DNA from: JANXXV01 sp038230275
Lineage (GTDB): Bacteria; Acidobacteriota; Terriglobia; Bryobacterales; Bryobacteraceae
Length of the DNA stretch: 55,812 nt
Direction: 5' to 3'
NCBI GenBank assembly: GCA_038230275.1
Contig: JBBRNO010000028.1
Coordinates: 1-55,812 of the forward strand
The notes below the pieces were generated by a model. The model saw only the letters and a list, made by a program, of their open reading frames with translations. It ran no database searches and was not told the DNA's origin. Position 1 is the first letter of the stretch. Each line of letters opens with the position of its first letter. The translations under genes and the position numbers were made by a program. This document shows, piece after piece, positions 8,107-16,976 of this stretch.

Positions 8107-8460
8107 GAATAGATCTCCTCTTTTGCCGCGGAAGCGGCTCAACCTGGGTTGCAAATGCGTTCGGCGCCGGACTAATGGAAGACTTCGCCGTGCGGGCGTA
8201 AGTGAAAGGGAGAAAACGGATTTGGGGTCACTTACGCCCGTCCGGTTGAGCTCCGTGGCAGTAGTACGGAAGCTTCTGACAGTAGGAACACCTGCCTCTT
8301 GCATGAGTTGCTTTTGTCTAATAATTCGTTTCGGTAAATGTTCAAAGTTATCAAGAATGTAAAGAGTTTGTAAACGGATTGCAGTGTGTGTCAGTAGATA
8401 TGGAAAATATTACCGTCCCTGCAATCGTCTCCCGCCGCGAGTATGATGTGTGTACATTCC
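8107..8460. promoter_or_regulatory. divergent intergenic region with a perfect inverted repeat
   Basis: About 350 bases between the PKD-protein gene (minus) and the small secreted-protein gene (plus). It contains the 13-bp inverted repeat at 8193-8240. An AT-richer part follows (8310-8395), which probably carries the promoters. No further gene is seen. Confidence 0.45.
8193..8240. repeat. 13-bp perfect inverted repeat, 22-bp spacer
   Basis: CGGGCGTAAGTGA (8193-8205) and TCACTTACGCCCG (8228-8240) are exact reverse complements. The spacer is purine-rich. If transcribed on the minus strand it would form a strong stem in the leader of the PKD-protein mRNA; as DNA it could be a two-half-site operator. 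No T-run follows, so it is not an ordinary terminator. Confidence 0.8.
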
Positions 8461-8772
8461 ATGTTCCGACTCATCGCTGTTCTACTTACCCTCACGATGG
8501 TTCCGGTGCCTGCCCAACAACCCCCGAACCGTAGCGAAAAGGATGCGGAGGACGTCCGCCTGCCCAGTGGCAAGATGCAGAAGGATGAAATCCTGAAGGC
8601 CGACCATGAAAAGACGCTGGAAGACGCCGCCGCCCTGTCGAAGGCCGCCGAAGACTTGAAGATGGACCTGGAGAAGACCGACCGCCACGTCCTTTCCATC
8701 AGTACGTTAAAGCAGCTTGACAACATTGAACGTCTCACCAAACGGATCCGCTCGCGGCTCAAGAAATACTAG
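8461..8772 (+). CDS. small secreted coiled-coil protein, unknown function
   Basis: 103 residues from the ATG at 8461 ('MFRLIAVLLTLTMVPVPAQQ', a signal peptide); ATGs at 8443/8446 would add six or five residues and cannot be excluded. After the cleavage region the protein is highly charged and predicted helical ('ADHEKTLEDAAALSKAAEDLKMDLEKTD'-like heptads, residues about 40-95), ending in a basic tail 'RIRSRLKKY'. Probably a periplasmic coiled-coil. It lies 28 bp upstream of pyrR and may be co-transcribed with it. No family is recognised. Confidence 0.6.
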   Translation: MFRLIAVLLTLTMVPVPAQQPPNRSEKDAEDVRLPSGKMQKDEILKADHEKTLEDAAALSKAAEDLKMDLEKTDRHVLSISTLKQLDNIERLTKRIRSRLKKY

Positions 8773-8800
8773 CGTGTGTTAGCCTGAGAATTCTCCGCCT

Positions 8801-9355
8801 ATGACCTCGATACGCGAAAAGACCCAACTGATGAGCGCCTCGGAAATCGACCGGACTCTGGTCAGGCTGGCGCATGAAGTTCTCGAACAAACCGAGGATC
8901 TGCGGAAGCTTGCCTTCATCGGAATCCGCCGCCGCGGCGTGCCTCTGGCGCAACGGCTCGCCCAGAAGATCACCGCCCTTGAGAACCTGGAAGTTCCGGT
9001 CGGTATTCTGGACATCAATCTCTACCGGGATGATCTGTCCACGGTCGGTGTGCAGCCGGTAGTGAATCCCACCGAGATTAACTTCCCGGTTACTGGAAAG
9101 GACATTATTCTGTTCGACGACGTCCTTTATACCGGACGCACCATCCGCGCGGCGCTGGATGCACTGTTCGATCACGGGCGTCCTGCCCGTGTGCAGCTGT
9201 GCGTCTTGATCGACCGCGGCCACCGGGAACTGCCTATTGAGGCGCGCTACGTGGGCCGCATGGTGCAAACCACGCAAAATGAGATCATCGAAGTGAAGTT
9301 TCAAGAGATCGATGGAATCGAAAAGGTGATAATGGTAGAGAAGGTGAACGGCTAG
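8801..9355 (+). CDS. pyrR: PyrR bifunctional pyrimidine regulator / uracil phosphoribosyltransferase
   Basis: 184 residues, the normal PyrR length. The PRPP-binding loop is clear ('DIILFDDVLYTGRTIRAAL', about residues 101-119), as is the conserved 'IGIRRRGVPLAQRLA' near the N terminus. In Firmicutes PyrR binds UMP and the pyr leader mRNA to cause attenuation, and it also makes UMP from uracil and PRPP. No PyrR-type anti-antiterminator leader can be seen in the 28 bp before this gene, so control here may differ or act further upstream. It heads the pyr genes, with a histidine kinase between it and pyrB. Confidence 0.93.
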   Translation: MTSIREKTQLMSASEIDRTLVRLAHEVLEQTEDLRKLAFIGIRRRGVPLAQRLAQKITALENLEVPVGILDINLYRDDLSTVGVQPVVNPTEINFPVTGKDIILFDDVLYTGRTIRAALDALFDHGRPARVQLCVLIDRGHRELPIEARYVGRMVQTTQNEIIEVKFQEIDGIEKVIMVEKVNG

Positions 9356-9367
9356 TTCCCGTTTGTC

Positions 9368-10780
9368 ATGAAGTGGACAGCACAGGAAAAGTTTCGCGCC
9401 GGATTCGTTCTTCTCCTGGTCTTCCCTATTCTGCTGGGTATCATGGCCGCTCGCACCACCCTTCACCTGATCGCCGCCGCTGACGACGTCGCGCATACGA
9501 ACGAAATCGAAAAGAAACTAATGCAGTTGGGCACCGGTCTGCGCGAAATTGAGGTCTATGAGCGTGAGTTCGTGCTTTCGGGCGACCCGAAGCTGCTGGA
9601 ACAGTTTCGCCAGGGCGGGCCCCGAATTCAAACGCAGATTGCCGAACTGAAACACATGACTCGCGACAACAAGCGCCAGCGCGAGTCGTTCGATCTGTTG
9701 GAGCCGCTAATCCCTCAGAAATTCGAAGAGATGCGCAAGGCGGTGGAGATCCGCGAATCGGAAGGCGTTGCCGCCGCTTCGGCGATGATCCTGGGCGGGA
9801 AGGGAACCCGCGCCATGGATGATATCAACACCGTGGTGGAGCGCCTGATGGCGGAGGAAGAACGGCTGCTGAATCAGCGCACCGGCGATCAGAGCAAGAA
9901 CTTCCGGCGCACCATGTTCGTCTTCGTGGCCATGCTGGTCGTCAATCTTATGCTGGTGACGGCTTTGTTCTTTCTGATTCGCCGTGATGCCGCCGAGCGC
10001 CGGCGGGAAGAAGAACGGATTCGCCACTTGAACGCCGATCTGGAGCGCCGGGTGGAACAACGCACCGTCGCTCTCCGCCGCTCCAATGAAGACCTGCAGC
10101 AGTTTGCCTATATCGCCTCGCATGATCTGCAGGAACCGCTGCGTATGGTGGCCAGTTATACTGAACTGTTAAAACGCCGGTATCATGGAAAGCTGGATGG
10201 CGACGCCGACCAGTTTATCGACTACGCGGTGGACGGAGTGAAGCGGATGAGCGCGCTGATACGCGACCTTCTCGCCTACTCAAGAGCCGGTGAGACGCCC
10301 GCCGAAAAGGTGCGCGAACTGAATCCCGAGGAAACCCTGGATACGGTACTGCAGAATTTGAAGGTGACCATCGGAGACGTGGGCGCCACCATTACGCATG
10401 ACCCTCTACCGCCTATCGAGTTCGATCCCATGCGCCTCTCGCAGCTCTTCCAGAATCTGCTTGCCAATGCCATCAAGTACCGCGGTGAGCGTCAGCCCAC
10501 GGTGCATATCACGGCGCGGAAAAGCGGTTCGGAAACGCAGTTCTCCATCTCCGACAACGGCATTGGAATCGACCCGCAGTACGCGGAACAGATTTTTGGA
10601 ATTTTCAAACGCCTCCACGGCCGGGAGTATGAAGGGACCGGAATCGGCCTTGCCATGTGCAAAAAGATTGTGGAGCGCCAGGGCGGCCGCATCTGGGTGG
10701 AATCGAAACCCGGCGAAGGCTCCACATTTTTCTTTACCGTTCCCGATCACCGCGCGGCCCGTGCGGCGGGCGCGGTCTAA
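9368..10780 (+). CDS. membrane histidine kinase with CHASE3 sensor domain
   Basis: 470 residues. A first membrane segment (about 12-29) is followed by a CHASE3-type extracytoplasmic domain (about 35-180; 'REFVLSGDPKLLEQF'), a second membrane segment (about 185-204) and a short coiled linker with no clear HAMP. HisKA follows, with the phospho-acceptor in 'IASHDLQEPLRM' (H252), then the ATPase domain with the N box 'FQNLLANAIKYRG' (N367), 'DNGIGI' and 'GTGIGLAMCKKIVE'. The 'FKRLHGR' and DLQEPLR signatures match the phytochrome-like kinase class. It lies 12 bp after pyrR and 24 bp before pyrB, so it is probably in the pyrimidine operon. No response regulator is nearby. The link to pyrimidine status is unknown. 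Confidence 0.9.
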   Translation: MKWTAQEKFRAGFVLLLVFPILLGIMAARTTLHLIAAADDVAHTNEIEKKLMQLGTGLREIEVYEREFVLSGDPKLLEQFRQGGPRIQTQIAELKHMTRDNKRQRESFDLLEPLIPQKFEEMRKAVEIRESEGVAAASAMILGGKGTRAMDDINTVVERLMAEEERLLNQRTGDQSKNFRRTMFVFVAMLVVNLMLVTALFFLIRRDAAERRREEERIRHLNADLERRVEQRTVALRRSNEDLQQFAYIASHDLQEPLRMVASYTELLKRRYHGKLDGDADQFIDYAVDGVKRMSALIRDLLAYSRAGETPAEKVRELNPEETLDTVLQNLKVTIGDVGATITHDPLPPIEFDPMRLSQLFQNLLANAIKYRGERQPTVHITARKSGSETQFSISDNGIGIDPQYAEQIFGIFKRLHGREYEGTGIGLAMCKKIVERQGGRIWVESKPGEGSTFFFTVPDHRAARAAGAV

Positions 10781-10804
10781 TGAAATGACCCATCTCACAA
10801 CACT

Positions 10805-11713
10805 ATGAATCAGGGCCTGCTAGGAATTCAGGGACTGGAACGTCCCGAAATAGAAGCCATACTCGATCGCGCCAAGTATTTTCAGCCCTTGCAGAACCAA
10901 TCCTTCAAACGCCTGGATACACTGAAAGGAAAAATGGTGGTGAACCTGTTTTTTGAAGCTTCCACGCGCACGCGGGTCAGCTTTGAAATTGCCGCCAAAC
11001 GTCTGGGTGCGGATTCAGTCTCCATTACCGCCTCCGGTTCCAGTGTTTCCAAGGGCGAATCCCTGGTGGATACGCTGAATACGCTGGTTGCCATGCGTCC
11101 GGACGCCATCGTCATGCGTCACGGCGCCTCGGGCGCGCCGCATTTCCTCTCCCGCTATCTGCCCACGCCAATAGTGAATGCGGGCGATGGTACGCATGAG
11201 CATCCCACGCAGGCGCTGCTGGACGCGCGCACCATTCTCGACCGCCGCGGCCGCCTGGACGGGCTTCGCGTCGCCATCATCGGCGACATTGCACACAGCC
11301 GCGTGGCCAGGTCGAACATCCATTTGTTATCGAAGTTCGGCGTCGATATCGTGCTCTGCGGACCGGCGTCGCTACTGCCTCGGGAGCTTGCTCAAATCGC
11401 ACCCGGCGTAACACTGGAATACAACATTCGCGACGCGATTCGCGACGCCGACGTCATCATGATGCTTCGCGTCCAACTGGAACGCCAGCATGAGGCGGCC
11501 TACCCGGTTGGCGAATACTTCCGTTTCTACGGCCTGCGGCTGGAACACATGGAACTAGCCAGGCCTAACGTGATTGTGATGCATCCGGGCCCCATCAATC
11601 GCGGCCGAGAAATTTCATCCGACGTTGCCGATTCGCAGCGCTCGGTGATCCTGAATCAAGTGGAAAACGGCATTTCCGTACGCATGGCCGTACTCGAAAA
11701 GATCCTGCAATAG
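10805..11713 (+). CDS. pyrB: aspartate carbamoyltransferase catalytic subunit
   Basis: 302 residues, typical PyrB length. The carbamoyl-phosphate motif 'STRTR' (residues 53-57) lies within 'FFEASTRTRVSFE'. The 80s loop 'SSVSKGESLVDT', 'HPTQALLD' and the C-terminal 'HPGPINRG' are all present. It joins carbamoyl phosphate and aspartate in the second step of de novo UMP synthesis. The next gene, pyrC, starts after 1 bp, so the two are translationally linked. No pyrI regulatory subunit is seen. The Shine-Dalgarno sequence ahead of the ATG is poor. Confidence 0.96.
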   Translation: MNQGLLGIQGLERPEIEAILDRAKYFQPLQNQSFKRLDTLKGKMVVNLFFEASTRTRVSFEIAAKRLGADSVSITASGSSVSKGESLVDTLNTLVAMRPDAIVMRHGASGAPHFLSRYLPTPIVNAGDGTHEHPTQALLDARTILDRRGRLDGLRVAIIGDIAHSRVARSNIHLLSKFGVDIVLCGPASLLPRELAQIAPGVTLEYNIRDAIRDADVIMMLRVQLERQHEAAYPVGEYFRFYGLRLEHMELARPNVIVMHPGPINRGREISSDVADSQRSVILNQVENGISVRMAVLEKILQ

Positions 11714-11714
11714 A

Positions 11715-12998
11715 ATGGAAAAACTTCTAATCAAAAACGGACGGGTGATGAACCCCGCCACTGGGTTCGATAGCATCGCGGATGTGCTGTTGGTGGACGG
11801 ACATGTGGCTGGAATCGGCGTAAACCTCTCCGCCGCCGGCGCGACGCAGTTCGATGCCTCGGGGATGATTGTCGCTCCCGGCTTCATTGACATGCACGTG
11901 CATCTTAGGGATCCGGGCTTTGAACATGCCGAGACGATTGAGAGCGGTTCCCGCGCGGCCGCGGCTGGCGGATTCACTTCCATCTGCTGCATGCCGAATA
12001 CGAATCCGGTGAACGACAGCGCCACCGTCACCAGCTACATTGTGGAGCGCGCCCGGCTGCGTGCCGTGGTGAACGTGTTTCCCATCGGCGCCATCACCAA
12101 GGGGAGTGCCGGAGAAGAATTGGCGGCCATTGGCTCCATGAAGGCGGCGGGTGTGGTCGCTATTTCCGACGATGGACGGCCAGTGATGAACGCCCGTGTC
12201 ATGCGCCGCGCCATGGAGACGGCAAGCGCCTTCGATCTGCCCGTAATCGACCATTGCGAAGACCTTCACCTCAGTGCCGGCGGCGACATGCATGAGGGGC
12301 TGGAATCGGTGAAGCTCGGCTTACGCGGCATTCCGTCGTGTTCGGAAGATGTCATGGTCGCGCGCGACATTCTGCTCGCGGAAGTAACCGGTGCCCGCTA
12401 TCATGTGGCTCATATTTCGGCGCGGAATTCGGTGGCCATGGTAGCCTTTGCGAAGGCGCGCGGATTAAAAGTAACGTGCGAATCCACGCCGCATCATTTT
12501 GCCATAGCCGATGCCGACATGCTGCCGTACGACAGTAATTTCAAGATGAAGCCGCCGCTCAGATCCAAGGAAGACGTGCACGCGGTGGTGGATGGAATTG
12601 TGTCCGGCGCCATCTCTGTGCTGGCTACGGACCACGCCCCGCATCCCGGCAGCGAGAAAATGCAGGAGTTTGAGAAGTGCCCGTTCGGCATTACCGGTCT
12701 GGAAACCGCCATCGGCCTGACTACGGATGAATTGCTGCACACGAGCCGCATTTCGTTGATGAAGATGATCGCGCTCTATACCACCGGGCCGGCGAACGTG
12801 CTGCAATGGAAAGATCGCGGTACGCTAGCTGTTGGCGGCATTGCGGACGTCACCATTTTCGACCCGGAACGAAAATGGACGTATGATGTAAACCGGTCGC
12901 TATCCAAGAGCAGGAATTCCCCGTTCGACGGACGCCAGTTCCGCGGGGGCCCTGTGGCCACAATCGTAAACGGTTCCGTCGTCTGGCACGCCGAGTAA
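11715..12998 (+). CDS. pyrC: dihydroorotase
   Basis: 427 residues, a long (type I, PyrC/AllB-like) dihydroorotase. The metal HxH motif is 'GFIDMHVHLRDPG' (H61, H63). Further ligands lie in 'VIDHCEDL', 'YHVAHISAR' and 'LATDHAPH'. It closes carbamoyl aspartate to dihydroorotate. It lies directly behind pyrB, which supports PyrC rather than an inactive PyrC' or hydantoinase role. Full-length with no lesion. Confidence 0.95.
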   Translation: MEKLLIKNGRVMNPATGFDSIADVLLVDGHVAGIGVNLSAAGATQFDASGMIVAPGFIDMHVHLRDPGFEHAETIESGSRAAAAGGFTSICCMPNTNPVNDSATVTSYIVERARLRAVVNVFPIGAITKGSAGEELAAIGSMKAAGVVAISDDGRPVMNARVMRRAMETASAFDLPVIDHCEDLHLSAGGDMHEGLESVKLGLRGIPSCSEDVMVARDILLAEVTGARYHVAHISARNSVAMVAFAKARGLKVTCESTPHHFAIADADMLPYDSNFKMKPPLRSKEDVHAVVDGIVSGAISVLATDHAPHPGSEKMQEFEKCPFGITGLETAIGLTTDELLHTSRISLMKMIALYTTGPANVLQWKDRGTLAVGGIADVTIFDPERKWTYDVNRSLSKSRNSPFDGRQFRGGPVATIVNGSVVWHAE

Positions 12999-13014
12999 CA
13001 CTGGAGTTTAAATT

Positions 13015-15741
13015 ATGGTGTTGAGAGAGATCCCGCAAAGGCCGCGCCCGCAGCGGAAGTTCTTTTTCATCGCGCTGCTGTTTGCCATTCTAATCGGCTC
13101 GCGAAGCATCGCCTCCTACACCATCGAATACGAATGGTGGAAGGAACTGGATCAGGTCGGCACCTGGACCAGCATGTTGCTCTATGGCATTGGCCCGCTG
13201 GTGGCGTCGTCCATACTCGTGTTTGCCGTACTGTGGATTGGTCATGCCCGCGGCATGAAGTTCGCCGGTGTGCGGCTGGGCGATTTTCCCCTCTACGCCA
13301 AGCTGTCCGCCGTTGCCCTGCTCATTCTATCGATCTTTATCGCGCTGGGCAGCATAGATTCCTGGACGGTGGTTCGTTACGTGGGTGGCCGCACGGTGGC
13401 CGCCAATGCCACTTCCTGGCGCGATCCGGTCTTTGGACAACCGCTGCCTTTCTATCTGTTCGATCTTCCGTTCTATAACGATCTGCTGGGTCTGGTGGTG
13501 GGCATCACGTTCTTCGCCTTGCTGGTCTACTGGCTAACAGCCCGTGGATGGCAACTGCGCCATGTGTTCCCGCAGGTAAAGGAAGAGGGGCTTACCTTCG
13601 ATCTGCGCGACCTTCGTTTGCATGGCGCCATGGAGTCGTTCTTTTTGCGCGGCGCCGCCACTTTGCTGTTGCTGGCCATGGCCGGCCGCTTCTATCTCAG
13701 CCGCTACAGCATGTTGATGAACGACCATCGCTTCATGGTGGGCATCGACTATGTGAACCAGAACATCGACCTTCCACTGCGCTGGGCTTCCGTCGCCGCG
13801 TGCGCTGCCGCCATCGTTTTCGTCTGGATCGGACATCTGCGATTCGCCGCCGCCCTGGTGATTGTGCCGGTGCTGCAATTCATCGTTCCGGGAATTGTGT
13901 CCGCGGTGTATGTGCGGCCGAATGAGATTTCCATGGAGCGGCCATATATCGCGCGGCATATTGAGGCCACCCGCTCCGCGTTCGGCATCGAAGGGAAGGT
14001 GATTGAGAAGCAGTATCCGGCCAAATTGGAATCGCGCATTGATGTCACCAAGCACAAGCAGGCGCTGGATAACGTGCGGCTGTGGGACTGGCGAGCATTT
14101 CACGACACCGTGACGCAGATCCAGGCTCTGCGGCAATACTACACATTTAAGAGTACCGATGTGGACCGCTATCAGATCGATGGCCAACTGCGCCAGGTGA
14201 TGCTGGCGGCCCGCGAACTCGATGTGGAGCAGCTGGCCGACGCCCGCGCCAATTGGATCAACCCCCATTTCATCTACACTCACGGCTATGGCCTGGTTAT
14301 GGCCGAGGCGAATCGGATTACCCCCAGTGGTCAGCCGCAGCTGATCGTGCAGGATGCTCCGCCGAAGGTGAACACAGCCAGCCTGAAGCTGACGCGCCCG
14401 GAACTGTACTATGGCGAGCAAACGCATGAGCCGGTCTTCGTACGCACTAGCCAGCCGGAGTTCAACTATCCCGCCGGCGCCGACAACGTGCACAGCCAGT
14501 ACGAAGGGAAAGGCGGAATCCCAATCGCTTCGTTCCCCATGCGCCTGGCCGCGGCGCTGGAATACGGAGACTGGAAGATTCTGCTCACCAGTTACTTCAC
14601 CAATGAAAGCCGCATGTTGATCCGCCGCGACGTTCGCCAGCGCCTGGAAACCATGGCGAATTTCATTGAATGGGATGCCGACCCATACATAGTACTCACC
14701 GCCGAGGGCCGCATGGTCTGGATGGTGGACGGCTACACCACATCGAACAATCACCCCTATTCGCGAATGGTGCAAATGGGTGACGTGGGATCTGTCAATT
14801 ACATCCGGAACTCCGTCAAGGCCACGGTGGATGCCTACGATGGCCATGTATCGCTCTATGTCTTCGATACCGCGGACCCCATTATCCAGGCCTGGCAGGC
14901 AATCTTTCCAAAGCTGTTCAAGCCCTCGTCTGCAATGCCGGCGGACCTGCGCCAACATGTCCGCTACCCGGAACTGCTGTTTCGCGCGCAAGCCGAAATC
15001 TATCGTACTTACCACATGCAGAACCCCGATTCCTTCTACAACAAAGAAGATTTGTGGGACATCGCCAAAAATGCATCCGGCCAAGGCAAACAGACCGATA
15101 CCGTACAGCCGACTTACGTAATCGCTACCGTCCCCGGCGAGACTCAATCCGAGTTTCTGCTGCTGCAATCGTTTACGCCGCGGAGTAAAGACAATCTGAT
15201 CGGCCTGATGATGGCACGGTGCGACGGTGAACATCTCGGCGAGATTGTGGTGCTGTTGCTCTCCAAGCAAAACCTGATGTACGGGCCGCTGCAGATTGAA
15301 GCGAAGATCGATTCGGACCAGAACATCTCCAAGGATCTGACGCTTTGGAATCAGCAGGGGTCTTCCGTGTTGCGCGGCCAGATGCTGGTGCTGCCCATTG
15401 AGGATACATTCCTCTATGTGGAGCCCATCTACATCCAAAGTTCGCAGGCGCGGATGCCGCAATTGAAAAAGGTTGTAATCGCGATGGGGAATACCATTAT
15501 CTATCGGGACACCTATGAACAGGCGCTGGCCGACCTGGCTGGCGGAACCTTGCCGCCGCCGGAGACCACACAAATCTCAACGTCCAAGGTGACTGCGGCG
15601 GTGGAGGCCAAGCCCACCGGAGATCCTCGCCTGGACGCCGTCCGCAATCATTTGCGGCGCTTCCGCGAACTTAACGCCCAAGGAAAATGGGCCGAGGCGG
15701 GCAAGGAATTGGAAGCCTTGGAAGCTGCCGCGGGCAGGTGA
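13015..15741 (+). CDS. UPF0182 family large membrane protein
   Basis: 908 residues, the usual size of UPF0182. Seven hydrophobic segments lie in the first third (about 17-300). A long soluble part follows, with the family's conserved blocks ('RPYIARHIEATRSAFGI', 'NFIEWDADPYIVLTAEGRMVWMVDGYT' in parts, 'MQNPDSFYNKEDLW', 'RGQMLVLPIEDTFLYVEPIY' in parts). Function is unknown; it is probably in the inner membrane with a large extracytoplasmic domain. It starts 16 bp after pyrC, so it may share the pyr transcript, although a functional link is not established. Confidence 0.93.
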   Translation: MVLREIPQRPRPQRKFFFIALLFAILIGSRSIASYTIEYEWWKELDQVGTWTSMLLYGIGPLVASSILVFAVLWIGHARGMKFAGVRLGDFPLYAKLSAVALLILSIFIALGSIDSWTVVRYVGGRTVAANATSWRDPVFGQPLPFYLFDLPFYNDLLGLVVGITFFALLVYWLTARGWQLRHVFPQVKEEGLTFDLRDLRLHGAMESFFLRGAATLLLLAMAGRFYLSRYSMLMNDHRFMVGIDYVNQNIDLPLRWASVAACAAAIVFVWIGHLRFAAALVIVPVLQFIVPGIVSAVYVRPNEISMERPYIARHIEATRSAFGIEGKVIEKQYPAKLESRIDVTKHKQALDNVRLWDWRAFHDTVTQIQALRQYYTFKSTDVDRYQIDGQLRQVMLAARELDVEQLADARANWINPHFIYTHGYGLVMAEANRITPSGQPQLIVQDAPPKVNTASLKLTRPELYYGEQTHEPVFVRTSQPEFNYPAGADNVHSQYEGKGGIPIASFPMRLAAALEYGDWKILLTSYFTNESRMLIRRDVRQRLETMANFIEWDADPYIVLTAEGRMVWMVDGYTTSNNHPYSRMVQMGDVGSVNYIRNSVKATVDAYDGHVSLYVFDTADPIIQAWQAIFPKLFKPSSAMPADLRQHVRYPELLFRAQAEIYRTYHMQNPDSFYNKEDLWDIAKNASGQGKQTDTVQPTYVIATVPGETQSEFLLLQSFTPRSKDNLIGLMMARCDGEHLGEIVVLLLSKQNLMYGPLQIEAKIDSDQNISKDLTLWNQQGSSVLRGQMLVLPIEDTFLYVEPIYIQSSQARMPQLKKVVIAMGNTIIYRDTYEQALADLAGGTLPPPETTQISTSKVTAAVEAKPTGDPRLDAVRNHLRRFRELNAQGKWAEAGKELEALEAAAGR

Positions 15742-15910
15742 TAGGGGCCGTCAGCCGGCGGGGATGTTGAACTTGTGGCCAGTATCGGCGCTCCACTGTG
15801 CGTGTCCAGCTTGCTCTCCGGATTGAGATCACCGGCTTCGGGCGCGCCCTCTTGCTGTGCAGATCTTCTGAGGCTGCGGCAACAGCCCTCGATGCCTTTT
15901 GCCGGCACGT

Positions 15911-15938
15911 TCCGCGATTCATCATCCGCGATTCATCA
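15911..15938. repeat. 14-bp tandem duplication TCCGCGATTCATCA x2
   Basis: Two exact adjacent copies of TCCGCGATTCATCA, likely replication slippage in non-coding DNA. Confidence 0.75.
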
Positions 15939-15999
15939 ACGCACCCGCCGCTCTAGTGTATTAGCAGGCGCCGGCGGAAGTATAGGCGTGCGTGGGAGA

Positions 16000-16024
16000 A
16001 ACGGCTTGCTCACGCGCGCGGCTC
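16000..16024 (-). repeat. dispersed repeat, copy 1
   Basis: On the minus strand it reads GAGCCGCGCGCGTGAG then CAAGCCGTT. It matches a related copy at 49781-49805 almost exactly and resembles 16058-16083 and 19905-19930. Confidence 0.6.
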
Positions 16025-16057
16025 GGTCTCGAACTCGTCACTGCAACAGTAGTTTCC

Positions 16058-16083
16058 GAGCCGCGACTGTAAAGGATCGGTTT
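16058..16083 (+). repeat. dispersed repeat, copy 2
   Basis: Reads GAGCCGCGACTGTAAAG then GATCGGTTT. It is in the opposite orientation to copy 1, 33 bp away. Confidence 0.5.
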
Positions 16084-16116
16084 CCGGTACTGTCCACCCC
16101 ATTCGCGGACACTACA

Positions 16117-16602
16117 CTAGCCGGAGCGGAACGCGGCCAGCAATTTGCCATACGTCACCGTTAGATCTTCCGGCAGCACGCGTGTCTCGGCAATCGTGGT
16201 CATGAAATTCGCGTCGCCTGGCCAGCGCGGAAGCACATGCATGTGCAGGTGGCCCGCAATGCCCGCGCCAGCGCTCTCGCCAATGTTCATTCCGATGTTA
16301 TAGCCCGGTGCGTTGTAGGTGCTCCGCAGCCGGCTCTCCGCCATCTGCGTGATTTCGGCTAATTCACTCATCGCCGCGGGTTCCACATCCTGCAGCCGCG
16401 CAACGTGACGGTACGGCGCCACCATTAAATGCCCGCTGGAATACGGATAGATATTCAGCAGCACAAAATTGTGTTTACCACGATAAACGATGAAATTCTT
16501 GTGGTCTTCCGCTGCCTCGGATTTAGCGCAAAAGATACATTCGTTTTCAGGCCCCGCCGTGCTCACGTAGCGGTAGCGCCACGGACTCCACAGGCGGTCC
16601 AT
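16117..16602 (-). CDS. HIT-family hydrolase/nucleotidyltransferase
   Basis: 161 residues. The histidine triad is 'GHLHMHVLPRW' (HxHxH). An N-terminal 'CIFC' (C22/C25) with downstream His residues suggests a structural zinc, as in the Ap4A-phosphorylase-like branch of HIT proteins. 'MDRLWSPWRYRYV' is the characteristic opening of this branch. It probably hydrolyses or phosphorylyses dinucleoside polyphosphates or AMP conjugates. It lies 12 bp downstream of the IHF/HU gene and likely ends the rpsA transcript. Confidence 0.9.
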   Translation of the reverse strand: MDRLWSPWRYRYVSTAGPENECIFCAKSEAAEDHKNFIVYRGKHNFVLLNIYPYSSGHLMVAPYRHVARLQDVEPAAMSELAEITQMAESRLRSTYNAPGYNIGMNIGESAGAGIAGHLHMHVLPRWPGDANFMTTIAETRVLPEDLTVTYGKLLAAFRSG

Positions 16603-16614
16603 GAATCGGAAACT

Positions 16615-16941
16615 TTAGAGCGCCGGCGGAGCATCCGGTACAACGGCCGGTTCTGCAACCACAGTGGATACGTTTACCAGATCCTTCAGCTCTTTACTTG
16701 GTTTGAAGTAAGGGATGCGCTTCGACGGAACTTCCACCCGCGTACCGGTTTTCGGATTGCGTCCCACGCGCGGTTGACGCTGGCGCGTGCGGAAACTGCC
16801 GTAGCCCCGGATCTCAATTTTGTCCCCGGCGCGCAGCGAACGGACGATGCTATCGAAAATGGCTTCTACAATTACTTCTGAATCTTTGCGCGTCATTTCC
16901 ACAACGCGCGAGACTTCTTCAATCAAATCGGCTTTGGTCAT
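16615..16941 (-). CDS. integration host factor / HU-family DNA-bending protein
   Basis: 108 residues. 'MTKADLIEEVSRVVEMTRKDSE' opens the family fold, 'IRGYGSFRTRQRQPRVGRNPKTG' (shown in part) is the beta-arm with the RNP tip, and 'PYFKPSKELKDLV' closes it. IHF-beta-like features and its position between rpsA and another gene mirror the rpsA-ihfB order of proteobacteria. A 14-residue Ala/Pro/Val tail ('EPAVVPDAPPAL') is extra. It bends DNA for recombination and transcription complexes and could assist the tyrosine recombinases in the window, though that is only inference. It starts 35 bp after rpsA ends. Confidence 0.9.
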   Translation of the reverse strand: MTKADLIEEVSRVVEMTRKDSEVIVEAIFDSIVRSLRAGDKIEIRGYGSFRTRQRQPRVGRNPKTGTRVEVPSKRIPYFKPSKELKDLVNVSTVVAEPAVVPDAPPAL

Positions 16942-16976
16942 TGTTTGGTTGCTCCTCCAGTGTATCGTGTCCTACT

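Larger units (their letters stand above)
15742..16116. other. intergenic region made largely of short repeats
   Basis: About 375 bases between the convergent UPF0182 and HIT genes. It contains a 14-bp tandem duplication (15911-15938) and two copies of a dispersed GC-rich repeat in opposite orientation (16000-16024 and 16058-16083). A small inverted repeat TGTCC/GGACA near 16092-16112 follows. No gene is seen. Confidence 0.6.

Noticed and set aside
8773..8800. PyrR-type attenuator before pyrR
   Set aside because: The gap is only 28 bp and holds no competing hairpins.
13534..15573. Very long open frame (679 codons) on the minus strand opposite the UPF0182 gene
   Set aside because: It mirrors the codon bias of the real plus-strand gene and has His/Gln-rich, featureless translation.
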